NCBI RefSeq assembly: GCF_026151205.1 | Contig: NC_087077.1 | Coordinates: 10,283,983 to 10,347,982 of the forward strand | Direction: 5' to 3' | Source of the DNA: Bolinopsis microptera | Lineage: Eukaryota > Ctenophora > Tentaculata > Lobata > Bolinopsidae | DNA: 64,000 bases | Shown here: positions 1 through 12,700 of the stretch, piece after piece | Numbering within the stretch: position 1 is the first letter of the stretch | How the letters are laid out: every line of letters begins with the position of its first letter | Position numbers and translations under genes: made by a program | The notes under the pieces: generated by a model | What the model saw: only the letters and a program-made list of their open reading frames with translations | Databases searched by the model: none | What the model was told of the DNA's origin: nothing

Positions 1-360
1 GTTTCATAAGTTGTATATAAACATGGCCATTCTGCGCTGTTTGCACTAGTTTTAAAATCTCTAGGACCTTCATAGCCCAATTTACCAGATACTCATATTT
101 TTCCATAATTTCTGGAACCGAAAATCAGTTTTCGGCAATAATTGAAAAAGTTAGCACTTAAAGGCATATTTGACTTCGTAAGTCAAAAATAAATGTGCCA
201 ATTGCGGTTCTTTTGCATTGCATCCGAAGACCTCCTTACAGGAATAAATAAGTAAATACGGCATATCTCATGTTTTAAGTCTGCCACCGTAGAACCTAAT
301 AGATTCAGACTGGCGAACAATTGTTGTGGAATAAAAAAAGGCCCAATATCGCCGTATCGG

Positions 361-450
361 TTATGGCTGGGTGGCTCAGTTGTTAAATCTTCCTGCTTGT
401 TAATCGCGAGGTACCAGGTTCGATTCCCAGCTGAGCTACCAGGCACCAGC
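361..450 (+). repeat. tRNA-derived SINE head
   Basis: The segment resembles a tRNA with an A-box-like TGGCTCAGTTGTTAAATC near 372 and a B-box-like GGTTCGATTCC near 417, but the T stem does not pair well, so I read it as a tRNA-derived SINE head and not a working tRNA. It lies in the p85 gene, downstream of the last exon seen. The 3' end of the SINE body is not clear. Bases 1-360 hold nothing else I can name. Confidence 0.55.
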
Positions 451-737
451 CATGTGGTGAGCGCCAAGTGGCGTTATGATCTAGATACACACTTTTTAGA
501 ACAACAGGCAACGTTAGGCCACTGTGAGCGCCCCTACCTAAAATTTATGCCCTACTCAGGAAAAGAAAGTATGGTACACACTGCCTTAACCGTCACTGGC
601 CTAATGTATAATTGAATCCTTCGGCTTCCTGTGATTGGCCGGTTAAACTTCTGTAACAATGTGGTTGTTGAAATTTCCGAAGTAAAATAAGTGTTAGATA
701 AAATAAAACTGACAGACAGAAGGACATGTGGTCTTAC

Positions 738-3700
738 CAGTGGTCGTGGTAGAGGCTGCGTTAAACAAATGTCAAGACCACTGTTGTAATGGCTAAGTGA
801 GCTAGATTTGAAGTGCTGGATCAGCAGGGTGACCGAACTGTACTCTAAGGGGTGACTGAAACCATACTTTCCATCGTGGTGTAAAACTCTTATCAGTTTG
901 TTGACACCGGCTTTCCTGAAAAGGTGAGGATTAAGGTTTTTGTTTAACATTCTAGGAGGTTCAAGGAAATTCTGGGAAATTCTACCAATTCCTATATCAG
1001 TATAAAAGGAACACAATGTTAGACCGTGTCTATAATTGCCATCAATGGATGAACACAAACTCCCTGTAAACTTTAAATTACAGTATTAGACAAGGAATGT
1101 TTGGTCGAGGGTTCCTGTGTTATGCAGAGCTTTGCACGCATGCGCGCGCTGCAATCGTGTAATCTACACAATGGATGTGAGGTAACTTACGTGCGCTAAT
1201 TTCTTTTTTGGATAGAACAAACACTCCTAAACTAGCAATAGCAAATTATTATTCGTCCGGTTCAGCCTGCTCGTGGGTGGTCAGAAGATTTTACAGTTTT
1301 TAAACCCGGATACATTATATTGTGCTTGAAGCTTCCCACAAGGAATTTTTAAACAGAAAGACATTGTTATATGGCGCTGGCTGATGAGGCACGTCACTTA
1401 ACAAAATTTAAAGTGTGATGCAACCCTGCCACTTAAATTCATACTAACTTTTAATCATACGAAGAATAGAAATCTAACAACTCATGGTATGATTCAAGAA
1501 AGGAAACATAGGAATTCAGACAACAACAAAAAAACAATTAGTAAAATGGTAGCATTGATAAGTTACCTTAAAGTGAGCGTATAGTGTCCTTTAGCGTTCA
1601 TGGCATCTCTTACTAAAAACGTACCGTCTTCCTTATCTCTCATGGTTTCATTTACTTCCTCTCTGAAATTATTTGAGTATAAATGCTAACAAAAAGCTAC
1701 ATATTTTGCGTAGAGAACAATACGTTTATACTTTAAAGGGTGCTTAAATGCTTATAAAGGTATAATGCTGAGCGTTCTTTTGATGTATGCCACTTGTTAA
1801 GGAAGTACACATAAGCAGAATATATTTATTATAGGTGAACGATCAATGATAATAAGATAACAGAGGTAAGTTTCGTTTTAAAGATTAAATGCTGCTTTAC
1901 ATAATAAACATATATTTGCCGCCAGTGCGATAAAACTATTGGTCCGGTGAAGAATATAAAAAGTGAAATGAGCGAGTGTTTTGTTATTTAGGGGATGTAA
2001 TATGGAAGTCATTGTTTTTACCGATGAAATAATAGCTTTCTTTCTGCGTTTCTATCAGGTTATTTAACAAATTTATCCTACTCAAGTTAATGATCTAATT
2101 AGAATACAAAGGACGAAGAATTGATTTAGTATAAAAAGACATATTCGTCAGACTGTTACCTTTCTCATAATAATTGTATTCTCACAACAATATTATATAT
2201 TTCAACATCTATTAGATAGTAGCATCATAAGATCAAGCAGTCATGTAAAACTTGTAAAACTTGTAAGCTTGTATCATGTCTTGGTTATAAAACAAATTTA
2301 TGTTGTATTTTATTTTAAGTCACCTTCAATTCATTCTCCTTACATGCAGACAAATACACATCTAAATTCTAAATAGCTATTAAACACTAATATCTACAGT
2401 GTATACTGCATGTCGTCTAACAGTAAAATTAAAGTTCTCTAAGTGGAAATGTAGACTCCGGCTCTCGTCCAGTGTGTACTTTATTCCACTGTCACTTTTA
2501 GTTCACATTACGAGTAATTACCCATAATTATTGGATTTAGGCTGACAGTTCAACTTGTGTCTGACCTGTCAGGGACTTACTCCTGGTCTAGGAGGCTTTA
2601 CCAGAGGGTGTTACGAGAGGAGAGTGGGCTGTTTATCTGGGAAGACTTGAACTGTCTGATATGATTAAATGGACGTGAGATAGAGTTTAAGTGGTACTCT
2701 GCAACCTGTACCCTGCACAGTGCAACTGTGACCTGTACCCTGTACACTGCACAGTACAACCGTGACCTGTAACTCCATAGATTTACATGATATGTCTGAG
2801 CAATGCTCTCCGTACAACACTTCGTACTTCATCTCATTTTGCGATTCAGATTCTTTGCTTAACTGCAGCGACAGCCCCCTGTTTGTCGAATGCAAATGGT
2901 TTGAGTATTCACGTTGGTGTGGGATGGAACCTTCTGCCATACATTAAAACTCTATATTCTACTATAATATGATAATGTACACTTAGACAGATCCTTAAAC
3001 AAGAACGTCCAGAAATAGCAACAACCCGAACAAATATGCCATATCACCAGGGATTACCCTCAAGGAGTAAATAACCAGATCGAAAGGACCAAGAATTAAC
3101 AGACTTCCACAACACTTTTTGATTTTATGATGAAATATTTTTTGGAACCTCTATTTAAAAACATTTAAGATACATGCTTACACTTGTAAGTTCACCATAT
3201 TTTCCCTACGAGACGATTATGTACTGTGCCTTACTTACTGTACTCTACTTTTCCACTTTAACAAATCTGACTGTTACACTTACAGTTAACCCTATTTTTA
3301 ATTTAAGCCCAAATGTTAACTATAGAACAACAATGTTACCTTCATGTTTAGAAGTGGAAGTGAAATGAACACTTGTTCACATCAGTACTGCATTTGCGGT
3401 GTTTTGCTCATTACGTCATTCAAACAAGCACAGCAAAGAATGTGGCGAAATTTTCAGTATCTGAATGATACGGACAAATGTGATGCTTGTTAAGTGAAGT
3501 ATGACGTATTGAGGACTTGAATCTCTCAATATTACTACTTAACTAACACTTTCAGGTTATAATGCAGCTAGAAGCCAATGTTAAGGTATGTTTTGCTACC
3601 AACAACTTAGTTTTAACTAAGATCGGATTGCCGCGAATTTGGTCGAATCAGTGAAACCATCTCTACTGTGGTTAACCCACTGTGATCAGGTATATAAAAA

Positions 3701-6700
3701 TGTTACTGTATGTTATAATAATAGATGTGGATTCTGGGGGGGAGGTGAGGTATATTCTTGACGGATTTAACAACTGTATGTTAGGAAAGGGGGATATGTG
3801 GAGCACGTTATGAGCTATTAAGACACCTTTTTGCTAATATTATCGTATTTACATTTTCTCAGAGAAAACATTCTTTCTTGGCGATACTGGTTTTTCATTT
3901 GGTCGATTAGAGACAAAATTACCCAAATTTACCTCTGTGGATAGGAGACTAATTGTGGTTGCTATGGTGGCCATGGCAACGCACAAAATTCAGAAGTCGT
4001 CATTAAACTTTAGAACTACTAATGACGTTTTACAGAATGAAGTTTAGACAAAATATAAATACAAAATTATTCACAAAGTACATCCTAGGTTTTGAGACTG
4101 TTATAGTAGAATGTGTAGTGATGTGCTCAAGTTGTAACATTATATTTAAAGTAATAACAATTAAACGATTATCTGAAGATATAAACCTTACCTATTCTAA
4201 AGTTGCAATAAATGATAATTAAATAATGATGAAGATAATATAAAACTTACTCATTAAAAAGTAATAATAATTAAATAATGTTGAATAAACTTACTCATTA
4301 CAAAGTAATAATAATTAAATAATGTTGAATTATAAACTTACTCATTACAAAGTAATAATAATGTTGAATAAAGTTACTCATTACAAAGTAATAATAATGT
4401 TGAATAAAGTTACTCATTACAAAGTAATAATAATGTTGAATAAACTTACTCATTACAAAAAGTAATGATAATTAAATAATGTTGAATAAACTTACTCATT
4501 ACAAAGTAATAATAATGTTGAATAAAGTTACCTGGAACACTGGCCCCAATACCAGATCTGATCCGTAAGCTCCTCACTCCCTGCAAAATATATTCAATAT
4601 TAGCTTCTCTACTATAGTTTAACGTAGTTTTTATACATTTGATGTTTATACATTATGTACTGTATTATATAATACTTTATACTGTACTGAGGTTCATAAA
4701 TATCAACTTTTTAACTTAACAAGATAGCTCTATGCTATTGGCTTAACGTATTCAGTTTAACTGTATTGTACTAGTTTGAGTAGCTTTACTTAATCCAGTA
4801 CACTATTCTACAAAACAGGGCGTAATATTTCTAGAGCTCTCAAACACCACACAACAATATGACAACCCAGCAAACCACGTACATAAAACATAAAATCACG
4901 TACCTACACACAAAACACACAGACAAGGCCCTTATCCGCACAATCAGCAAAACTCCGGCGCTAATAAAGGGCCCAATAAACTTGACAGGTGTTAGATTCG
5001 CTGTGATATACAGTGTTCTGCGTGCGCGCGGCTCACACCATCCACACACACTCTCTCTCTCTCTTCCCACTCTCTTTTTATGACTTCAGTACATTCCACA
5101 ATCCACATGTGTACAGGTGGTATCAGATAACAGTGAACTATACTCTCTCTCTCGTCGAGAATTACCAGTGCGCACTACTCACATATACTATGTACTGTTA
5201 CTAGTCACGTGATCTACACAGTTACATGTACAGTTACAGGATTACTAAATACTACTAGTACTGCTATACACGGAGAGAAACAAGGATTTCCGTCCTAACA
5301 TACTCAAGTAAATGTTAAAGTGTATCATTATAATGTTATGTAACAGTTGTACAGTCCGTAAATATTTGGAGTATCTCAGGGTATATTTTCAGAAGAAAAG
5401 AGTATGTTAGTGGTAAGGGGGGGGGGGGGGGGGGATGCAACGTCAATTAATGTCAATTAATGTCAATTAATGTCAATTAATGTCAATGTCAGTTTTGCAA
5501 AATTTTGGAATACTGACATTAATTGACACGATATTTTTCGACCAGAGATTATGTAGTTCTACCATATTTTTAGCACTTTAGAACGTTTATATCATCAATT
5601 TATTCACTACTATCACATATGGAAATGTGAAATGTGAAAAAAATTCAGATCATTAAACAATAAAACTAAAATAATACGGTTTTCCGAAATTTATTTTTCT
5701 TAAATGGGCGTGGCTATCCAAGGGCGTGGTTCTCAACATAATCAGAACTTAAAACCCACATTAAACGAAATGCCTTCATGACATTTATATTTGAATAACG
5801 AATCTTAAACAGCTAACATTACTCCTTCATACTAAAAAAGCCGATTCTAGATATTTTACCTGTATAAGAAACCAATAAAATATGGGCGTGGCCGATGGGA
5901 AACCAAAGATGGAAGAGTTGGAAGCTGAAATTTTTTTGGTGGTCTTTGAACCTAAGGATCAACAGATAAGAACATACTCATAATAATTCAAGGACATTTT
6001 CTTTTTTTGAACCGGTCTAACTTACATAGACGTGAAAATCTTGAATATTTATCGAATAATGATAATCTCAAATTTCAAGACACATTAATGTCAATTAATG
6101 TCAATTAATGTCAATTAATGTCAATTAATGTCAATGTCAGTTTGGGGTTTTTATGGAATACTGACATTAATTGACGTTGCATCCCCCCCGTGGTAAGAAG
6201 GCATTAATCAACACCTTAGTACTATAAAGCAGGCCACACGCCCAATAAAGATTCTACCTCTAATCGCAAATTGCTGTTTTACAAAATTAAAGTCTTTCTA
6301 ATTTTGATATTATAATGATTTAAAAGCTCTTACGGGTATCGGCCTTACAAAATGACAGGCCTCACAAAATGACAGCCCACATAGACCATGCTGTAGCTTA
6401 GGTTCCCTATACATTGAACCCTATTCCTTTTACTGTATGAAAGAAAAAGCATTAATTAACACTTCCCAAGGAATGATAATGACATAGAATCTATATTTCT
6501 TACATAAATATGGACGTTTTTGCTGTTCAGTCATTGCCCCGCCTAACTGTTACCCAGAATGGAGACCAAAGTTTTGAATTTAACCCCAGAAAACCAGGTA
6601 CTACCATGACTTATGTCAATCAAAGACTACTCTGGTCAAATAAAAAAACTGATTTAGTGACTTTGGTAGAAGAAATGACAAAAAAATGACCTAGCCTCAC

Positions 6701-9700
6701 AAAATGACAGTGTTATGCCTCACAAAATGACAATTTTATTTTATGATACAAAGATGGCATATTTATATTGGATGCCCCTTGCCTAATTATTGGTATTCTT
6801 AAACCCAGTAAGCTCATGATGAGCCTAAATTTGTTTGTTTGATCATCAATTTTGATCAAAATGCCTCACAAAATGACACCGAAAAGCCTCACAAAATGAA
6901 AATGTTTCAGATTGAATTATTTTCATCATCTAAAATGGATCAGAGACAGTCAATACAAGAAGGAGTTAAAAATAATCATAATCTGACAGTTAACAATCGA
7001 GTAGCATTAAAAAAGTGCAGTTCTGATATCAAAACTTTGATTTCCAACTCTTTGATTTCAAACTCTGATTTCAAAACTCAACGAAATAAAGCTTCTATTT
7101 TGTGAAAGCAGAGAGTAATAACAACTCCTAAAACATGTCAAACGTTAACTAAAGACATCTTTAAGGCTATTGTAAAAGTCAGCAATGTTATTAGATCCAT
7201 AATTGCTCAGCAAGGGAACAAGGTGTTTATTGGATACCAGTCTATGTGTAAAGTCTATGACAGTATCTTTGTTCTTAGATGTTTCAATTGCCAGGAGTAT
7301 GGTCATTACAGCAAAGAATGTAAAAATAAAGCTGATCCAGTTTGTGGGTTTTGCTCTGAAAATCATGAATCACGAGATTGCTTAAAAAAGACTGATGATC
7401 ATGTTTTCAAGTGTTGTCACTGTGTCAGAGCAAAAAACAATGATACTAATCATCACACTGGAGATCCCAGATGTTCTGTATTTGTGGAACATCAGGAAAG
7501 AATAAAGAAGACAATTCCTTTTTATCAAAGCAAATGATCAGATCCAATGAATCGTCAGATTTCAACCTCCTTCTCTTTAATCCTAGATCAATCAACAACA
7601 AAGCTGATCTTTTTGTGAGCCTTTTGGAGGACAAAAATATTGATATTGCTGCTGTTTGTGAGACGTGGCTGACTAGCAACTCATCAGTAACCACTGCTAT
7701 TATTAAGGAACGAGGTTACTCACTCCACCATAATTATAGGCTTAACGAGAGGGGTGGTGGCACTGCACTCATATTTCGGTCAAATTTAACGTGCTCTATG
7801 GAAAAGAGTAGGATAGTATTCAAACATTTCGAACTCACAATGGGAAAAGTTAAGACCAGCTCTAATAAGATTCTTCTTGTTGTAATGTACAGGACTCGCC
7901 CTTTAACCTCTGCTTTTACACAGGAACTTGACCTTCTTCTCTCTGATATTTCTACTCGCTGTGATAATATTGTCCTGGCCGGAGATCTCAACATACACTT
8001 TGATGGTAACAACAGGGTTGCATCTGATACTCTAAAGATACTCAGATCATATGGTCTTCATGCTCTGTATGATCGTCCAACACACATTGGTGGTGCATGT
8101 CTAGATCAGTTATTTACTTTCTCGCTGAACAACCATCTTCATTGCAATAATGTGTTTATTGACAATAGCGATACACTAGGCTCAGATCACTTTCCTATAA
8201 TCTGTAACATAAGCAACACTTTAGGAAAGAAATATTTCAAATCAATTGAATTCAGAGATATTAAAGCTGTAGACAAGGATACCTTTTCACGTGACCTTAA
8301 TGATGTTCTTGATCAGTTTGATGTTTCAGAATCATTTGAGACTTCTGTAGTGAGTCTTGATGCCTCTATAGTGAACCTTCTTGATGTTTATGCTCCATTA
8401 ATTAGCAAAAGAGTGTCAGTAGTGGATAAAGCTCCATGGTTTGATAAGGAATATAGAGATCTGAGAAAACTTCGTCGTCGAGCCGAGAAAAAGAAAAATA
8501 GATCTGAGGGACACTTTCTGCACTACAAAGAACTCTGTCATGAGGCTACTACACTAGCTTTGACTAAAAAGAAAGATTTCTTGGAAACTGTTATCAATAA
8601 GTCAGAGAATAAAACTCGAACTCTCTATCAAGTTGTCAATAAGGTAATGGATCGTAAACAAAGTAGAATTCTACCTGACTACACTGATAATATTGAACTA
8701 CTTGCATCTGACTTCAACAAGTTCTTCTCTGAAAAGGTTGAAAAGATTCGTGATAACATACCTGTTACCTCTATACCAGATTGCACTGATACTACTGTAA
8801 CACCCCTCTTCGAATTTGAACCAACCTGTATCTCAGAACTTGAAGATATAATCAAGGAAAGTGGAATCAATTGTTCACCTAATGACTGTTTACCACAAGA
8901 TCTTGTTAAGGATAATATCACTTCCCTATTGCATGTTTGGGTTGATCTTGTTAACCAATCGCTGTCCACCGGCAGTATGGATGGTGTTAAACTGGCTGAC
9001 GTTATTCCCCTAGTGAAAGATGAGTCTCAGGATCCGAATATACTGAAAAACTACAGACCTGTCTCCAACCTTACATTCCTGGGAAAATTAATTGAGAGAG
9101 TAGTTTTGAGAAGACTTAACGAGCACCTTAGTCGGAATAATCTGAATTGTCAGGAACAATTTGCCTACAAGAAACACCACAGCACAGAAACTCTCTTGAT
9201 AAAAATCGTTAATGATGTCCTTATTGCTGCAGATGAAAAAACAGCTACTGTTGTTATGCTGTTGGACCTCAGTGCAGCCTTTGATACTGTGGATCATAAT
9301 TTACTTCTGAAGATCTTGAGGCAAGAAATAGGAATAAGGGGGTCAGCTCTGAGTTGGTTCACCAGCTTCCTAACAGGACGTTGTCAGCGTATCAGACTTG
9401 GTAAATCAGTCTCTGAAACCATAATTTTACGTTTTGGAGTACCTCAGGGCTCTGTGCTAGGCCCTGTACTTTTCAACATCTATATTAGATCATTGTACAG
9501 CTGTGTAAAAGAATCTGGGTTTTCTATTATTGGTTATGCAGACGATCATCAAATTATGAAATCTTTCAAACCCTCAGATCAGGTGAAAACCTTAACAAAC
9601 CAACTGAGAAATTGTTTCTTGAGGATAAAGAATTGGATGTCTCAATATTATCTGCAATTAAATGACTCTAAAACTCAGCTTATAGTCTTTGGACCTAGAA

Positions 9701-12700
9701 AGGTACTAAATGAGATTGAACTTCATGGGGTTGAAATTGCTCCTAACACATTAGTTATGTTTGTCCCCACCGTTAAGAATCTAGGGTTGGTTATGGACAA
9801 TCAACTAGTTTTTGATAAACAAATTATAAATCTCAAGAAGAAATGCTTTCATACCTTGCGCAATATCAGGAAAATCCGCTTCCTTTTGAATCTCAAACAG
9901 ATTAAAGTCATCGTCAACAGTATAGTGGTATCATGTCTAGATTATTGTAACGGTTTATATTTTGGTATTGGCGAGAAGCTTTTACATCAGCTTCAGTTAC
10001 TACAAAATGCTGCTGCAAAAGCCGTTACTGGTAAATATAAGCATGACCACCTGGAAGACGACCTGACTAATCTTCACTGGCTGGATGTAAAGAAAAGGAT
10101 TGTGTTCAAAATATTACTGTTGTCTCACAAATCATTATTAGGGCTCGCTCCAACGTATATTCAAGACATGTTTCGGTACACTCATCATGGTCACACATTG
10201 AAACTTATGGTTCCATCGTTCAACTCTAAGTTTGGCGAGCGAAGCTTCTCAGTCGTGGCTCCAAAGATCTACAACCGTCTGTCTACTACCATCACATCAG
10301 CTGAATCCCTGGAATCTTTTAAAGCATTTCTAAAAACTTTCTTATTTAAACTGTCTCAGCATGAACTTGAAAAACTATATCAATGACTGATTTTGGCCTA
10401 TATTTAGTGTTAGTTCTTTAGTTTTAAGTTTCACTCATATGAACGATATATTTTCAAGTATTTGATAGCAGTCCTAACTTTTATCATGATAGTTTCTGGG
10501 ATGACTAGATTAAACACTGCTGAGTATAAGTTTATCTTAATAGTGGTGTTCTTAAACTTCAATTTATTATTATTATTAACTAAACACTGAAAAGTGATCT
10601 ATCCAGCCATAGAAAATATCAAATATAACCAAATACTGTGTTCAAGTATGAAAACAAAAAATGATTTTTACGCCTCACAAAATGACATTTTTTAAATTTT
10701 TTCAAAGTAAAAAAAATGTTCCTTTTTAAATATATTTTGGTAAAAACAGAACTGGTATAATATAAACAACATATATATCTAACAGTAAGACACGTGAAAG
10801 AATAATGAAACTTTTTCCCAAATCGGATTTGAAGTGATGCCGTTTTGGGTTGTCATTTTGTAAGGCACTATCTCACGCGAAATTGCCCAACTTTTTTTAA
10901 TCATCCTTTTTCCTGTAAAAGCTATTCTAATCTTCAATCTAATATATTTATCTAACTGTCCTAGGTGAAATCAAATTTCTATAGGCTGCTGTTAAAAAAT
11001 GACAGCCGTGACGAAATTGTCATTTTGTAAGGCATGTTTTTTTGGAAGATTTCAAAGATGACAATTTTTATCGCAAAATTTACGGTTTTTCAATCAAATC
11101 AACCCCCAGGAAGAAAAATATACCTGTTGAACTACCTATCTGGATTATAAAACATGAACAAAACTCATTTTTGTGCATTTCAGAGCCATCTCCTTTTTCG
11201 TGTCATTTTGTAAGGCCGATACCCGTAATGGCTATTAAAATATAAACTAATTGATGGCATTTAAAAACCTCTCTCCGCACCAGGAGAGGTAGTAGTAGGA
11301 GGAGTAGGAGGTAGAGGAGAGTAAGCGTTGACGGACACATTACTGTTGGAGTCTGTAACACTACCCATACTGTCAGGGCGGGGTGGGCGCGGCGGTATAC
11401 TGGGCGCTCCTGAGTGGTTGTCGTGTGAGTGGGTGGGGTTGTCGTTTGAGTGGGTGGGGTTGTCGTGTGAGTGGGTGGGGTTGTCGTGTGAGTGGGTGGG
11501 GTTGTCGTGTGAGTGGGTGGGGTTGTCGTGTGAGTGGGTGGGGTTGTCGTGTGAGTGGGTGGGGTTTTCATGTGAGTGGGTGGGGTTGTCATGTGAGTGG
11601 GTGGAGTAATTGTATGCCGTGCTAGTTTTCAACTAATTTTAGAGTAGTAAGCAGGAATAAAGAGCAGAAATAAAAGAACTCAAGAAGGGAAATAGAAAAC
11701 AGGTCACGTGTGTTTACCTGGACTTGGAGCAACTTCCCGCACGTAGTTACCGGGAAAGTAGCCCACTTGTTGGGAGCGGGTGTTGGTACCGTTCCACCAT
11801 TCGTTCTTATCAGGCGGTGTCTGCTTCATTACTACCACATCTCCCTGGATTACCCCCATTATTGTCAAATTACACTACTTGGTCAGGACTTGGTCTGCAT
11901 GTTTTGGCCGGGACTTGTACTAAGCAGAGACCGGGATTTTAAGTTACAGGAAATTTCTATAACGGACACAAAAAACATTCGAGAACAAACTTGGAGCACA
12001 ATCTGGAGCATTAGGATATGGTTTTGGAACGATGAATTTATAAAATCGAAAGTCAAAACTAGAGTTTGAACAATGCAACCCTAACTCTCTAACTACATTA
12101 ATAGTTTTATTTTCCCTCGCGAATTCCGCTGTAATCCGTTAGGGCTCTCAATTAATTAAAATGCACCAGTTGTGGCGTATAAAAACTGACCGTAGCTATA
12201 ACCATAAAAGTGGTTAAAAAATCAGCCAAATTACTGAATTTTGAGGTTAAGTTACAATGATCAATCTCTACTATAATTCAAAGAATTGTGTTTGTATGTA
12301 CGACCGCCCACGTGCAAATTAGATGAAAAATAGGAATTTGCATAGTAACCATGGTAATGGTGTTGAAACGCGCACATGCACGTGCAATGATTGTTTTTAC
12401 GTCATTTTTTATCGGTTTTGTTGATATTACGTTGTGATTAGTGCGAGCAACATTTTAATCGGCTGTATACTCGATTATGACGGATATCTTTTTACGCGAT
12501 TTAAACTTAATAACAAAAAATAGAAACCTACTAGCTTCATCCCTGTGACCACGGGCTTTCTAGTCTCTACTATAATTCAGAGAATTATTTTTGTTGTATG
12601 TACGACCGCCCACGTGCAAATCAGACGAGAAATAGGAAGTTGCGTAGTAACCATGGTAACAAGGATTGCTACACGCACGTGCACGTGCAATGATTGTTTT

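Larger units (their letters stand above)
6333..11225. mobile_element. 4.9-kb TIR element enclosing a LINE
   Basis: The ends are perfect inverted repeats: 6330-6357 starts TTACGGGTATCGGCCTTACA and 11201-11228 is its exact inverse, 28 bases each. TA lies at both outer edges (6331-6332 and 11226-11227), fitting a TA target duplication, though the superfamily is unknown. The motif CCTCACAAAATGACA or its inverse recurs inside: 6343, 6360, 6695, 6718, 6864, 6887 (left), 10673 (direct), 10851 and 11018 (inverse). No transposase is seen. The middle is taken by LINE ORFs (6839-10386) with a TTA-rich tail at 10559-10578. I infer a LINE inside a non-autonomous DNA element, all in the p85 intron. Confidence 0.8.

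Noticed and set aside
361-450. Functional tRNA gene
   Set aside because: A and B boxes are present but the T stem does not pair and the acceptor stem is poor; a SINE head fits better.
552-1058. 168-codon minus-strand ORF as a gene
   Set aside because: Only 738-915 matches the p85 SH2 and has exon borders; the flanks are read-through into introns.
7103-7105. Selenocysteine or read-through TGA
   Set aside because: No supporting structure seen, and a single stop in a retroelement is most simply a mutation.
5410-11228. One large element including both the G-rich MITE and the 28-bp TIR element
   Set aside because: Each has its own complete ends, and the MITE has its own 8-bp duplication closed at 6197, before 6330.
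11203-11632. Thr/Pro or His/Asn repeat ORFs on the minus strand
   Set aside because: Only the part after the acceptor at 11410 fits the splice phases of the p85 exons; the rest is intronic minisatellite.
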